64,000 bases of DNA from Methanoregulaceae archaeon UXB-2016 (GTDB taxonomy: Archaea; Halobacteriota; Methanomicrobia; Methanomicrobiales; Methanospirillaceae), in NCBI GenBank assembly GCA_004332335.1, contig SISS01000029.1, forward strand, positions 86,941 through 150,940, in the 5' to 3' direction. Below, piece after piece: positions 51,109 to 59,713 of the stretch. The translations under genes and the position numbers were made by a program. Below the pieces are notes generated by a model. It was not told where the DNA came from. It saw only the letters and a program-made list of their open reading frames with translations, and searched no databases. The first letter of the stretch is position 1; each line of letters opens with the position of its first letter.

Positions 51109-52290
51109 ATGACGTCGTATCGCTTTGCCCGTCGCATGGCCGCCGTCCCGCCCTCGTTCCTTGGCACGCTCTTCGCGGTCTCGGCCGATCCGGAGGTGAT
51201 CTCGTTCGCGGGCGGCCTCCCCTCGCCGGAGGTCCTCGACGCGGACGGGATCGCACGGGCGGCAGCCGAGGTCCTCGGGGAAGCCGGTCCGGCAGCCCTC
51301 CAGTACTCGACCACCGACGGCTACCTGCCGCTCCGGGAGTTCATCGCCGCCCGCTACCGCCGCCGGGTCGGCCTCGACGTGACGGCCGAGAACATCCAGA
51401 TCGTGAACGGTTCGCAGCAGTGCCTCGACCTGGCGGCCAAGTGCCTGGTCGACCCCGGGGACACGGTCGTGGTCGAGGCTCCCGGGTACCTCGGTGCGAT
51501 CGAGGCCTTCAGCCTGTACGAGCCCCGCCTTGCGGCCGTGCCGGTCGACGAGCGGGGCCCGGACCTAGCGGCGCTCGAGCGGGTGGTCGCCGGGAGCCGG
51601 CCCAAGTTCTTCTATGCGATCCCGAACTCGCAGAACCCGTCCGGCCTCACCTACCCCGACGAGGCCCGGCGAGGGGTCGCCGAGCTCCTCGACGGCTCGG
51701 GCACTCTTCTGTACGAGGACGATGCGTTCGGCGAGCTCTTCTTCGACGGCCGGCCGCGCCGGCCGATCGGCGCGGCGCTCCCCGGTCAGGCCGTTCTCTC
51801 GGGCTCGTTCTCGAAGGTGCTCGCGCCGGGCATGCGCTGCGGCTGGATCGTCGCGCCCGAGCCCTTTCTCCGCCAGTTCAACGTGGCGAAACAGGCGGCC
51901 GACCTCCATTCGAACCACCTCTGCCAGCTCGTGCTCATGCGCTGGCTCGAGACCCACGACCTAGATGTACAGTGCCGTCGGGTTGCCCGGGTGTATGAAG
52001 CGAACTGCCGGCTCCTCTCGGAGGCGCTCGACGACCAGGTGCCCGGTCTCGTTCACACGAGGCCCGAGGGGGGCATGTTCATGCTTGCCCGCCTCCCGCC
52101 GGGTGTCTCGTCTCTCGCTCTCTTCGAAGAGGGCGTACGCCGGGGCGTCGCGGTGATGCCCGGCCGGCCCTTCTACCTGGAGGGGGGCGACGACGTGATC
52201 AGGCTCAACTTCTCGAACGTGGACGGCGAGCGGATCGCTGAAGGGGTCGAGCGGCTCGCCCGCGCCCTCCGCGCCCTCTCCCGGGGCTGA
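51109..52290 (+). CDS. PLP-dependent aminotransferase, class I (MocR/LysN-like fold)
   Basis: A 393-residue fold-type I aminotransferase. It begins MTSYRFARRMAAVPPSFLGT, then has VISFAGGLPSPEVLDADGIA, typical of the 2-aminoadipate/aromatic group. The PLP lysine is in SGSFSKVLAPGMRCGW near residue 235, the cofactor-binding YAIPNSQNPSGLTYPDE is near 170, and the substrate arginine is in VIRLNFSN. It likely transfers amino groups between 2-oxoglutarate and an aromatic, branched or aminoadipate-type substrate. GGTGAT precedes the ATG. Confidence 0.9.
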   Translation: MTSYRFARRMAAVPPSFLGTLFAVSADPEVISFAGGLPSPEVLDADGIARAAAEVLGEAGPAALQYSTTDGYLPLREFIAARYRRRVGLDVTAENIQIVNGSQQCLDLAAKCLVDPGDTVVVEAPGYLGAIEAFSLYEPRLAAVPVDERGPDLAALERVVAGSRPKFFYAIPNSQNPSGLTYPDEARRGVAELLDGSGTLLYEDDAFGELFFDGRPRRPIGAALPGQAVLSGSFSKVLAPGMRCGWIVAPEPFLRQFNVAKQAADLHSNHLCQLVLMRWLETHDLDVQCRRVARVYEANCRLLSEALDDQVPGLVHTRPEGGMFMLARLPPGVSSLALFEEGVRRGVAVMPGRPFYLEGGDDVIRLNFSNVDGERIAEGVERLARALRALSRG

Positions 52291-52309
52291 CCGGACGCAG
52301 AGCAGAAGG

Positions 52310-52317
52310 TATAAATC
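52310..52317 (+). promoter_or_regulatory. TATA box of the glutaredoxin/FTR cluster, leaderless
   Basis: TATAAATC is centred 27 bases before the ATG at 52340, so the message probably starts at or next to the start codon. Confidence 0.65.
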
Positions 52318-52339
52318 CCGCACCCGAGGAGTCAGTCCC

Positions 52340-52615
52340 ATGCAGATCGAACATGTCGACGGCACGGACCGGGGGAAGGTCATGCTCTACGCCCTCTCCA
52401 CCTGCGGCTGGTGCGCCAAGACCAAGCAGCTCCTGACCGACCTCGGGATCGCGTTCGACTACCTCTATGTCGACAAGGTCGGATCCGACGAGCAGAAGGC
52501 CGTCGTCGAGGAGGTCGAGAAGCACAATCCGTCACTCTCGTTCCCGACCGTGGTGATCGGCGATCGGACGGTCGTCGGCTTCAAGGAGGAGGAGATCCGG
52601 AGGGCCATGGCATGA
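52340..52615 (+). CDS. Glutaredoxin-like protein
   Basis: A 91-residue thioredoxin-fold protein. The active site is [13 protein letters not shown] near residue 24, the cis-proline motif is SFPTVVIGD near 68, and the C-terminal [10 protein letters not shown] matches methanogen glutaredoxin-like proteins. It reduces disulfides, probably with electrons from the reductase encoded next; its stop overlaps that gene's start. Confidence 0.9.
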   Translation: MQIEHVDGTDRGKVMLYALSTCGWCAKTKQLLTDLGIAFDYLYVDKVGSDEQKAVVEEVEKHNPSLSFPTVVIGDRTVVGFKEEEIRRAMA

Positions 52616-53130
52616 GTGAGCCCGCACCCGTGACCGACGAGGAGGTCGATCGGCTCTTTCGCCAGATCGACCGCGACGCCGAATCGGGCGGGTACCACCT
52701 CCACCCCGACGAGGCCTTCACCAAGGGGCTCGTGAAGGGGCTGATCCAGAACGAGCGCCGATACGGGCACCGCTCCTGCCCCTGCCGGCTTGCGATGGGG
52801 GTCAAGGTGGCGGACCTCGACATCATCTGCCCCTGCGACTACCGCGACGCTGACCTGGCCGATTACGGGGCCTGTTACTGCGCCCTCTATGTCTCGGCCG
52901 ACGTGAAGGCCGGAAAGGCGACCGTGGGGTCGATCCCCGAGCGGCGCCCGCCCCGAGCTGAGCGTGAGAAGGCGCGTGTCGAGGCCCAGCAGGCGGCCGG
53001 CACCGTCGGGCAGCTCCCGTTTCCGGTCTGGCGGTGCTCGGTCTGCGGGTACCTCTGCGCCCGGGGCGAGCCTCCGCTCCAGTGTCCGATCTGCAAGGTC
53101 GGCCAGGAGCGGTTCGGCCGATTCATCTGA
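52612..53130 (+). CDS. Ferredoxin:thioredoxin reductase catalytic-type protein fused to a rubredoxin-like domain
   Basis: A 172-residue protein. Residues about 8-105 form the FTR beta domain with the cluster and redox cysteines as three CxC pairs: [16 protein letters not shown] and ACYCALYV (CYC replaces the CHC of plants). Residues 136-172 are rubredoxin-like, with [10 protein letters not shown] and LQCPICKVG. The enzyme reduces a disulfide protein one electron at a time from ferredoxin through its 4Fe-4S cluster. The neighbouring glutaredoxin and the Trx-like protein are the likely partners. Confidence 0.9.
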   Translation: MSEPAPVTDEEVDRLFRQIDRDAESGGYHLHPDEAFTKGLVKGLIQNERRYGHRSCPCRLAMGVKVADLDIICPCDYRDADLADYGACYCALYVSADVKAGKATVGSIPERRPPRAEREKARVEAQQAAGTVGQLPFPVWRCSVCGYLCARGEPPLQCPICKVGQERFGRFI

Positions 53131-53167
53131 ACCGGCCCGCAACCCTCTTATGCCTTCGGGCGGAGTC

Positions 53168-53518
53168 ATGGGTATGGCTGAAAAAGTCACGGTCGAGATC
53201 GTCGGCTTCTCGGGCTCCGAATGCGGGCCCTTTCCCTGCGACGAGAACCGGAGCTGCGGCCTCGAGGCCTGCGCCCCCTACGGCCGGCTGACGGTCGCAT
53301 TCGATGCGCTGAAAGAGCGCCTGGAGGCCGAGTACGGCGACCGGGTCGAGGCGAAGATGACCCTCCTCGACGTCGGCGTGCCCGATCATGTGAAGGAGGT
53401 CATCGACCGCGACTCGCCGCCGATCCCGCTCGTGCTGATCAATGGGAAGTGGCGGCCGATCGGGCGGATCTCGTACGATCCGATCAAAAGAGAGATCGAC
53501 CGGGCCCTCGCGGCCTGA
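53168..53518 (+). CDS. Cys-rich Trx-fold-like protein of unknown function
   Basis: A 116-residue protein. The N-terminal half has five cysteines (GSECGPFPCDENRSCGLEAC) after a beta strand VTVEIVGFSG; the second half has DSPPIPLVLINGKWRPIGR, like the cis-proline region of thioredoxin folds. The layout suggests a redox or metal-binding Trx-like protein. It follows the FTR gene by 37 bases on the same strand. The start may be at 53168 or 53174. Confidence 0.7.
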   Translation: MGMAEKVTVEIVGFSGSECGPFPCDENRSCGLEACAPYGRLTVAFDALKERLEAEYGDRVEAKMTLLDVGVPDHVKEVIDRDSPPIPLVLINGKWRPIGRISYDPIKREIDRALAA

Positions 53519-53531
53519 TCTTTTTTTTCAG
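53519..53531. terminator. Shared T-tract between convergent genes
   Basis: A run of nine T's directly follows the stop at 53518 and precedes the convergent carbonic anhydrase end at 53528. It can end the rightward transcript. Confidence 0.45.
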
Positions 53532-54118
53532 TCGATGGGCGCGAGCTCGCCCGTTCCGATATCGAAGTAGAGCCCGTGCAGCTGGATCCGCCCGTCGGCT
53601 AGCCCTGCCTTCACGATCGGGTACTGACCCAGGTGCTCGAGCTGGAGCCGGACGTTCTCCTTGACGATCGCCTCGAGCCGGGCCGCCTTCTCGCTCTCCC
53701 CGGTCGGCGCCGGCTGCTGTGAGTCAACCCGCTCCTTGGCCGGCATCGCGTTCGAGAGCCAGAGGGGAATGAAGTGGTCGTGTTCGAGGTTCGCGTCGAG
53801 CGCCTTGCAGGCCCCGCAGTCCGAGTGGCCGCAGATCACGATATCTTTGACCTTCAGGTGGTTGATCGCGTACTCGAGCACGGTCGCGAAGTTCCAGTCG
53901 TAGTTCGGCACGACGTTGCCGATGTTGCGGTGGACAAAGATCTGTCCGGCCTTCGCGTCCGTGATCCGCTCGGGGTTCACACGCGAGTCCGAGCAGCCGA
54001 TCCAGAGCACGCAGGGCTTCTGGCCCGATGCGAGGGTCCGGTAGTACTCCTGCTGCTCCGTGAACTCGGTCTCGCGGAACTTCCGGTTGCCCTCAAGGAA
54101 AAATTTTGTCATCATCAA
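53528..54118 (-). CDS. Beta-class carbonic anhydrase
   Basis: A 196-residue enzyme with zinc ligands in WIGCSDSRVNPERI and ICGHSDCGACKAL (Cys, Asp, His, Cys). It hydrates CO2, useful for a methanogen feeding CO2 to formylmethanofuran dehydrogenase. Three consecutive Met codons begin the frame; the start may be any of them. Length is normal. Confidence 0.94.
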   Translation of the reverse strand: MMMTKFFLEGNRKFRETEFTEQQEYYRTLASGQKPCVLWIGCSDSRVNPERITDAKAGQIFVHRNIGNVVPNYDWNFATVLEYAINHLKVKDIVICGHSDCGACKALDANLEHDHFIPLWLSNAMPAKERVDSQQPAPTGESEKAARLEAIVKENVRLQLEHLGQYPIVKAGLADGRIQLHGLYFDIGTGELAPID

Positions 54119-54180
54119 TCACCTGGTTATTGCGTGGTCGACGGCGAATCGAAAAAAGGTGCCGGTTTTGAGGGCAGTTT

Positions 54181-55824
54181 TCAGCGCTGAACCGCCCCGA
54201 GGTTCGCCTGCTCGACCGTCCGGGCGTACCGGGCGAGAAGTCCCGAGAGCTCCTTCTTCACCGGGACCCAGGTGCTCCGCCTCCGGGCGAGCTCCGCATC
54301 GTCCACAAGCAGGTCGAGCCGGCGCTCGTGAAGGTCGACGCGGATCCGGTCTCCGTCACGGACCAGCCCGATCGGGCCGCCGATCGCGGCCTCGGGTGCG
54401 ATGTGCCCGATGCAGGGGCCTCGTGTGCCCCCCGAGAACCGGCCGTCCGTGACGAGCACGACCCGGGTGTAGCCGAGGCCCACGAGGGCCGAGGTCGGCG
54501 AGAGCATCTCGGGCATCCCGGGTCCGCCCCGGGGCCCTTCGTACCGGATCACCACGACATCGCCCTCGGTGATCTGGCGCGAGAGGAGTGCGGCCATCGC
54601 GGCCGGCTCCCCGTCGAAGACCCGGGCCGGTCCCTCGTGCCGCCACATTGCGTCCGACACGGCCGCGGCCTTGACCACGGCGCCGTCGGGGGCGAGCGTT
54701 CCGGTCAGGCAGCGGAGGCCGCCGGCCTCGTGCACGGCCCTGTCAAGTGACCGAATCACCTCGTCGTCACGGACCCGGGCGGTCTCTGCGATCTCCCGGA
54801 CCGAGCGGCCCGAGACCGTGGGGAGGTCCTCGAGCAGGGGAGCAAGCCGGTTGAAGACGGCGGGAATGCCGCCGGAGACGTGAAGCCGCTCCATCGAGTA
54901 GGGGCCGCCGGGGAGCATGGCGGCGATATGCGGCACCGTGTCCGCGATTGCATTGAAGGTGTCGAGGTCGAGCGGAACCCCGGCCTCGGTTGCGATCGCC
55001 ATCAGGTGGAGGACCGTGTTGGTCGAGCCGCCGAGGGCCATATCGATCCGGATCGCGTTCCGCAGCGCCGGGAGGGTCACGATCTCTCGCGGGGTCACAT
55101 TCTCGCGGACGAGGTCGAGGACCCGCTCGCCGGTCTCCCGGGCGAGCCGGAGCTTGCCCGCATCGATGGCAGGGGTGGCGGCCGTTCCGGGAAGCGACAT
55201 CCCGAGTGCCTCGGTCATGCAGGCCATCGTGTTCGCCGTATACATGCCCTGGCAGGAGCCGCAGCCCGGCATGGCCGCGCATTCGAGTTCGCAGAGCTCG
55301 CACTCGTCCATGGTCCCGGCCGCGACCCTACCCACGGCCTCGAAGACCTCGGTCAACGAGAGGTTCCGGTCGCCGAGGCGTCCCTCGAGCATCGGGCCGC
55401 CCGTCAGCACGATCGTCGGGATGTCCATCCGGACCGCGGCCATCAGCATGCCCGGCACGATCTTGTCGCAGGTGCCGACGCAGACGAGCCCGTCGAAGCG
55501 GTGGCTCTGGACCATGATCTCGATCGAGTCGGCGATGTTCTCGCGCGAGGGGAGCGAGTAGCGCATCCCCTCGTGACCCATCGCGATCCCGTCGCAGACC
55601 CCGATCACGCCGAACTCGAAGGGCACGCCGCCCCCGGCCGCGATCCCCTCGCGGACCCGCTCCGAGAGCTGCCGCAGGTGGACGTGGCCCGGCACGATCG
55701 TGGACCAGGCGTTCGCGATCCCGATAAACGGTTTCTCCATCTCGCGGTCGGTCAGCCCGAGCGACCGGAGCAGGGAACGGTTCGGGGCACGCTGATATCC
55801 GGCCTTGATCTCGTCACTCCGCAT
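54181..55824 (-). CDS. ilvD: Dihydroxy-acid dehydratase IlvD
   Basis: A 547-residue enzyme of valine, leucine and isoleucine synthesis. Cluster ligands and metal site are in [14 protein letters not shown] near residue 115 and [20 protein letters not shown] near 190. The C-terminal [20 protein letters not shown] is the family signature. It stands alone; no other ilv genes are in the window. Confidence 0.96.
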   Translation of the reverse strand: MRSDEIKAGYQRAPNRSLLRSLGLTDREMEKPFIGIANAWSTIVPGHVHLRQLSERVREGIAAGGGVPFEFGVIGVCDGIAMGHEGMRYSLPSRENIADSIEIMVQSHRFDGLVCVGTCDKIVPGMLMAAVRMDIPTIVLTGGPMLEGRLGDRNLSLTEVFEAVGRVAAGTMDECELCELECAAMPGCGSCQGMYTANTMACMTEALGMSLPGTAATPAIDAGKLRLARETGERVLDLVRENVTPREIVTLPALRNAIRIDMALGGSTNTVLHLMAIATEAGVPLDLDTFNAIADTVPHIAAMLPGGPYSMERLHVSGGIPAVFNRLAPLLEDLPTVSGRSVREIAETARVRDDEVIRSLDRAVHEAGGLRCLTGTLAPDGAVVKAAAVSDAMWRHEGPARVFDGEPAAMAALLSRQITEGDVVVIRYEGPRGGPGMPEMLSPTSALVGLGYTRVVLVTDGRFSGGTRGPCIGHIAPEAAIGGPIGLVRDGDRIRVDLHERRLDLLVDDAELARRRSTWVPVKKELSGLLARYARTVEQANLGAVQR

Positions 55825-55857
55825 GGTACAGAGGGTGCGGCCCGGCCCGACAAAAGC

Positions 55858-56265
55858 CTATGGTTCTTCGATCCGGATCTCGCCCGCGTCCGCGTCCACG
55901 GTCGCCGTCGCCCCGTCCGGGAGCTCGGCAAGCGGCACATCGGGATGGTCGACGAGGGGGATCCCGGCGATGAGCGCTCCGGTCGCGATGATCGGCTCGG
56001 CCTCCGCGTTCACGATCGCGACCGGTCCGACCCCGTTCCGGGCCAGGCCGTAGAGCACGTAGGACCCGACCGTCGAACCCTTGCCCTGCGGAAAGACCAG
56101 AACCCGGCCGGCGATCGACTGCCCCTTCAGGGGATGATCGGGGTCGATCACCATGCCCGTCTTAGGATCGACTCCGCCGAGAAACGAGAGCGGGGCGTCC
56201 GTCACGAGCAGCGGGCCGGTACCGGCCCCTTTTCCAATTCCGCGCGCCCGGATTATCACTTCCAC
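55858..56265 (-). CDS. DUF126 protein: small subunit of phosphomevalonate dehydratase (aconitase X swivel)
   Basis: A 135-residue protein with the swivel-domain pattern KGAGTGPLLVTDAPLSFLGG, then GSTVGSYVLYGLARNGVGPV. DUF126 is the small subunit of an aconitase-X enzyme which in archaea dehydrates mevalonate 5-phosphate for isoprenoid lipids. The start is a GTG at 56265; the frame upstream lacks similarity. The large subunit is not adjacent and lies outside the window. Confidence 0.88.
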   Translation of the reverse strand: MEVIIRARGIGKGAGTGPLLVTDAPLSFLGGVDPKTGMVIDPDHPLKGQSIAGRVLVFPQGKGSTVGSYVLYGLARNGVGPVAIVNAEAEPIIATGALIAGIPLVDHPDVPLAELPDGATATVDADAGEIRIEEP

Positions 56266-56302
56266 ACCACATAAATGTCTTGACTCCTCACCATATCTTA
56301 AT

Positions 56303-57463
56303 ATGGACGACACCGTGCTGAACAACCTCCACCCCCGGAGTGAGATCAATCTCCAGCTGGAGCTTCAGCAGATGGGGGCCCAGCACCTCGACCTGAAGAT
56401 GAAGTTCGACATGCTGCAGAAGGAGAACGCCCATCTGCGCAAGGAGAACAACCAGCTCAAGCGGATGCCGCTCTTCGTTGCGGTCGTGGTGGACATGCTC
56501 GGCAACGGTGAGATCTACCTGCGGCAGCAGGGGAACAACCAGGAGTACCTGACCCACGTGGACGAGGACCTCTACCGGGTGATCAAGCCCGGGGCCAAGG
56601 TGGCCGTGAACAACTCGCTCTCGGTCGTCCGGGTGATCGGCAACATCTACGACGCCCGGGTGCGGGTGATGGAACTCGAGGCCTCCCCCGACGTGACCTT
56701 CGCCCAGGTGGGCGGGCTCACGGCCGAGATCGAGGAGGTCCGCGAGGCGGTCGAGTATCCCCTGACCCGCCCGGAGATCTTCGAGCGAATCGGAGTCGAG
56801 CCGCCGAAGGGGATCCTCCTGCACGGTGCGCCCGGCACGGGCAAGACCCTGATCGCGAAGGCGGTCGCACACGAGGCGAGGGCGACCTTCATCCGGATGT
56901 CGGGCTCGGAGCTCGTCCACAAGTTCATCGGCGAAGGGGCCCAGCTCGTCCGCGAGCTCTTCACCCTCGCCCGCGAGAGGGCGCCCTCGATCGTCTTCAT
57001 CGACGAGATCGATGCGGTCGGTTCGATCCGGACGAACGACGGCACCTCGGGCTCGGCCGAGGTCCAGCGGACCCTGATGCAGCTGCTGGCCGAGATGGAC
57101 GGATTCAACACCCGCGGCGACGTCCGGATCATGGCCGCGACGAACCGCGTGGACATGCTCGACCCGGCCCTGCTCCGGCCCGGGCGCTTCGACCGCGTGA
57201 TCGAGGTGCCCCTGCCCGACAGTCCGTCCCGGTTCGAGATCCTCCGGATCCACGCACGGCGGATGAACCTGGCCGGCGTCCGGATGGACCACCTGGCCGA
57301 GCTGACCGAGAAGTTCTCGGGGGCCGAGCTCCAGGCGGTCTGCCGCGAGGCCGGCATGATCGCCGTGCGCCGGCAGGCCCACACGGTGACCCACGAGGAC
57401 TTCCTCGCCGCGGTCGTCAAGGTCCGGGCCGAGACGATCTCCGACGACCGGATGTACCGCTAG
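56303..57463 (+). CDS. pan: Proteasome-activating nucleotidase PAN
   Basis: A 386-residue AAA+ ATPase. An N-terminal coiled coil about 10-55 (LQKENAHLRKENNQLKRM) and an OB domain about 60-115 precede the ATPase with HGAPGTGKTLIAKAVAHEA, FIDEIDAVG and MAATNRVDMLDPALLRPGRF. The C-terminus MYR is an HbYX motif that opens the 20S gate. It unfolds substrates for the proteasome. CATAAATG about 27 bases upstream suggests a leaderless message at the ATG. Confidence 0.95.
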   Translation: MDDTVLNNLHPRSEINLQLELQQMGAQHLDLKMKFDMLQKENAHLRKENNQLKRMPLFVAVVVDMLGNGEIYLRQQGNNQEYLTHVDEDLYRVIKPGAKVAVNNSLSVVRVIGNIYDARVRVMELEASPDVTFAQVGGLTAEIEEVREAVEYPLTRPEIFERIGVEPPKGILLHGAPGTGKTLIAKAVAHEARATFIRMSGSELVHKFIGEGAQLVRELFTLARERAPSIVFIDEIDAVGSIRTNDGTSGSAEVQRTLMQLLAEMDGFNTRGDVRIMAATNRVDMLDPALLRPGRFDRVIEVPLPDSPSRFEILRIHARRMNLAGVRMDHLAELTEKFSGAELQAVCREAGMIAVRRQAHTVTHEDFLAAVVKVRAETISDDRMYR

Positions 57464-57468
57464 GGGCC

Positions 57469-57963
57469 ATGCGCCTCCTCTTTCTGCCGAAGGAGGGGCT
57501 GGACCTCTTCCGGACCCTTTTCGACTCGGAGACGAGCCGGCGGGTCCTTCGCTTCTATCACCCCCGCCGTTCGCCCTTCGGGGTCGCGGTCCAGGTCGCG
57601 ACCCTCTCCTCGGGGCTCTCGCTCGTCTCGGAGCTCCGCTGGTACGTGCGCCGATACGTCTCGGGCGTCCTCTTCGAGATCGGGGACAGCCGGTACGCGA
57701 CTCTTGCGCTCGCCTCCCAGGTCTATTACGGGCGCGAGCTCCGGTTCCACGAGCCCTGGGAGATGCGGCAGCTCTGGATCGCCCGTGACGGCGCCGTCGC
57801 CCGGGTCGAGATGGACCCCGGTGCGGACCCGGGTGAATATGTCCCGGAGTGCGGGGGCGCGGACGAGGTGCTCGAGGTCTGGGACGTGGCCGCGCCCGAC
57901 GACATGCCCCCGGTGCTTCCCGGGGCGTCCGTGCCGGAACTCCCTGCGACCGAGCTTCCGTGA
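57469..57963 (+). CDS. DUF5804-like conserved archaeal protein
   Basis: A 164-residue protein. MRLLFLPKEGLDLFRTLFDS, then ELRWYVRRYVSGVLFEIG, is shared by DUF5804 proteins of methanogens. An acidic, proline-rich tail ends it. Function unknown. It follows pan by five bases, so a shared message is likely, but no proteasome link is known to me. Confidence 0.7.
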   Translation: MRLLFLPKEGLDLFRTLFDSETSRRVLRFYHPRRSPFGVAVQVATLSSGLSLVSELRWYVRRYVSGVLFEIGDSRYATLALASQVYYGRELRFHEPWEMRQLWIARDGAVARVEMDPGADPGEYVPECGGADEVLEVWDVAAPDDMPPVLPGASVPELPATELP

Positions 57964-58050
57964 TCGATCCGGGTGAGTGAGCTCCCGGCAAGTCCACGCC
58001 GCCAGCTCCCCTCCCGATGCCCGGGGAGACTCCTGCCGGCCGGCTTCAGA

Positions 58051-58058
58051 TTTAAATC
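58051..58058 (+). promoter_or_regulatory. TATA box of the AIM24-family gene
   Basis: TTTAAATC lies 42 bases before the ATG at 58100 and predicts a short leader. Confidence 0.5.
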
Positions 58059-58099
58059 TCCACGGGGTGCACCACTACCTGTTCAGAGGAGCATTTCCC

Positions 58100-58801
58100 A
58101 TGCAGTACGAGATCAAGTACAAACCCTCCTATGCGATGGCAGTCGTCCGCCTCGAGCCCGGCGAGGGTGTCGTGGCCGAGGCCGGCGCGATGACCTACAT
58201 GAGCCCCTCGATCCAGGTCAACACCCGGATGCGGCAGAAGGGCCTGCTCGGCAGCCTGCTCACCTCGGTCATCGGCGGCCAGTCGCTCTTCGTCGTCGAC
58301 TTCACGGCCGGCGACCAGCCCGGCGAGGTCGGGCTCGTCGCGGCCCCCGTGGGCGACGTCGAGGTCCTCGAGGTCCGACCCGACCGGGGTTTCATCATCC
58401 AGAAGTCGGCCTTCGTCGCGTCCGAGAAGGGTGTCGACCTCGACGTCCAGTGGCAGGGGTTCACCAAGGGGATCTTCGGCAACGGCCTCTTCATGATCAA
58501 GGTGACCGGCGCCGGTCAGCTCTTCATCAACACCTTCGGCGCCATCGACCGCCATGTCCTCGCACCGGGCGAGCGGCTCGTGGTCGACAACTTCCACCTG
58601 GTCGGGTTCTCGGACACCTGCCATTACGAGGTCAAGAAGTTCGGGACCTGGAAGGACACCATCTTCTCGGGCGAGATGTTCGTGACCGAGATCGAGGGGC
58701 CCGGCGAGGTCTACGTCCAGACCAAGAACATCCGCGAGTTCGTGGACTGGCTCTGGACCATCCTCGGCCCGCGGGTCCAGTCCATGAGCGGGAGCCGGTA
58801 G
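58100..58801 (+). CDS. AIM24 / TIGR00266-family protein
   Basis: A 233-residue beta-rich protein: AVVRLEPGEGVVAEAGAMTY near residue 15, then LLGSLLTSVIGGQSLFVVDF, VLEVRPDRGFIIQKSAFVAS and a Gly-rich beta-helix-like rest ending with FVDWLWTILGP. Members are common in archaea and bacteria; the yeast relative affects mitochondrial membranes. Role unknown here. It starts at an ATG within normal distance of the TATA box. Confidence 0.9.
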   Translation: MQYEIKYKPSYAMAVVRLEPGEGVVAEAGAMTYMSPSIQVNTRMRQKGLLGSLLTSVIGGQSLFVVDFTAGDQPGEVGLVAAPVGDVEVLEVRPDRGFIIQKSAFVASEKGVDLDVQWQGFTKGIFGNGLFMIKVTGAGQLFINTFGAIDRHVLAPGERLVVDNFHLVGFSDTCHYEVKKFGTWKDTIFSGEMFVTEIEGPGEVYVQTKNIREFVDWLWTILGPRVQSMSGSR

Positions 58802-58846
58802 GCGGGACCGCCACCCTGGTCCTCCCGTTTCTCCTATTTTCCCCGC

Positions 58847-59668
58847 TTAGAGCTCGACCGTGCCCGAGAAGACGGTCTCTGCCGGCCCCGTCATGGTCGT
58901 CTCGCGGCCGAGCGTGATCGAGAGGGGACCGCCGACAGTCTCAACCTCGACCGCCTTGCCGACGAGCCCGAGCCGGTGCGCGACGGCCGCCGACGCGGTC
59001 GCGCCCGTGCCGCACGAGAGGGTCTCGCCCTCCACGCCGCGCTCGAACGTCCGGATGCGGATCGCGTTTCTGTCGACGACCTGGACGAAGTTCACGTTCG
59101 CCCCGTTCGGGAACGAGGCGTGGTGCCGGATCGCGGGCGCAATGACGGCCACGTCGACGCCGTCGAGGTCGTCGACGATGAGGACCGCGTGGGGCACGCC
59201 CGTGTTCGCCGCGTACACGGTCAGGCCCCCGATCTCCTCGCGGTACTCGCCCTCGCCGACGGCCGGAATCGAGGCGCGGTCGAAGGCCGGGTCGGGCATC
59301 CCGATCGTCGCCTCGAAGGCCCCGTCCCCATCGTACCGGGCCTCGACCGGGACCGGGCCTGCCCCCGTCTCGACGACGAAGGCCTCGTCGACGTACCCCG
59401 CATCGACCGCGTACTTCGCAAAGCAGCGGACCCCGTTTCCGCACATCTCGGCCTCGGAGCCGTCGGGCTGGAAGAGAAGCAAGGCGAGGTCGCCCGAGCT
59501 GCCCTTCGCGAGAAAGAGGATCCCGTCGGCACCGATCCCGAAGCGCCGGTCGCAGTAGAGCCGGGCGAACTCGGGTTTCATCGCGCCCGGGACCCGGATC
59601 TTCGCGTGCTCGTCGATCAGGACGAAGTCGTTGCCGTTGCCGTGGAGCTTGACGAAGGGGAGGTCCAT
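58847..59668 (-). CDS. dapF: Diaminopimelate epimerase DapF
   Basis: A 273-residue enzyme beginning MDLPFVKLHGNGNDFVLIDE. The catalytic cysteines are in EMCGNGVRCFAKY and TLSCGTGATASA. It converts LL- to meso-diaminopimelate. It complements dapA and dapB at 32832-34488. The start at 59668 was chosen over a longer frame because it gives the family N-terminus. Confidence 0.95.
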   Translation of the reverse strand: MDLPFVKLHGNGNDFVLIDEHAKIRVPGAMKPEFARLYCDRRFGIGADGILFLAKGSSGDLALLLFQPDGSEAEMCGNGVRCFAKYAVDAGYVDEAFVVETGAGPVPVEARYDGDGAFEATIGMPDPAFDRASIPAVGEGEYREEIGGLTVYAANTGVPHAVLIVDDLDGVDVAVIAPAIRHHASFPNGANVNFVQVVDRNAIRIRTFERGVEGETLSCGTGATASAAVAHRLGLVGKAVEVETVGGPLSITLGRETTMTGPAETVFSGTVEL

Positions 59669-59713
59669 GTAAAAGAGGGTGGGACCCCGCCGCTCTTCTA
59701 GGTGCCGCACTCC

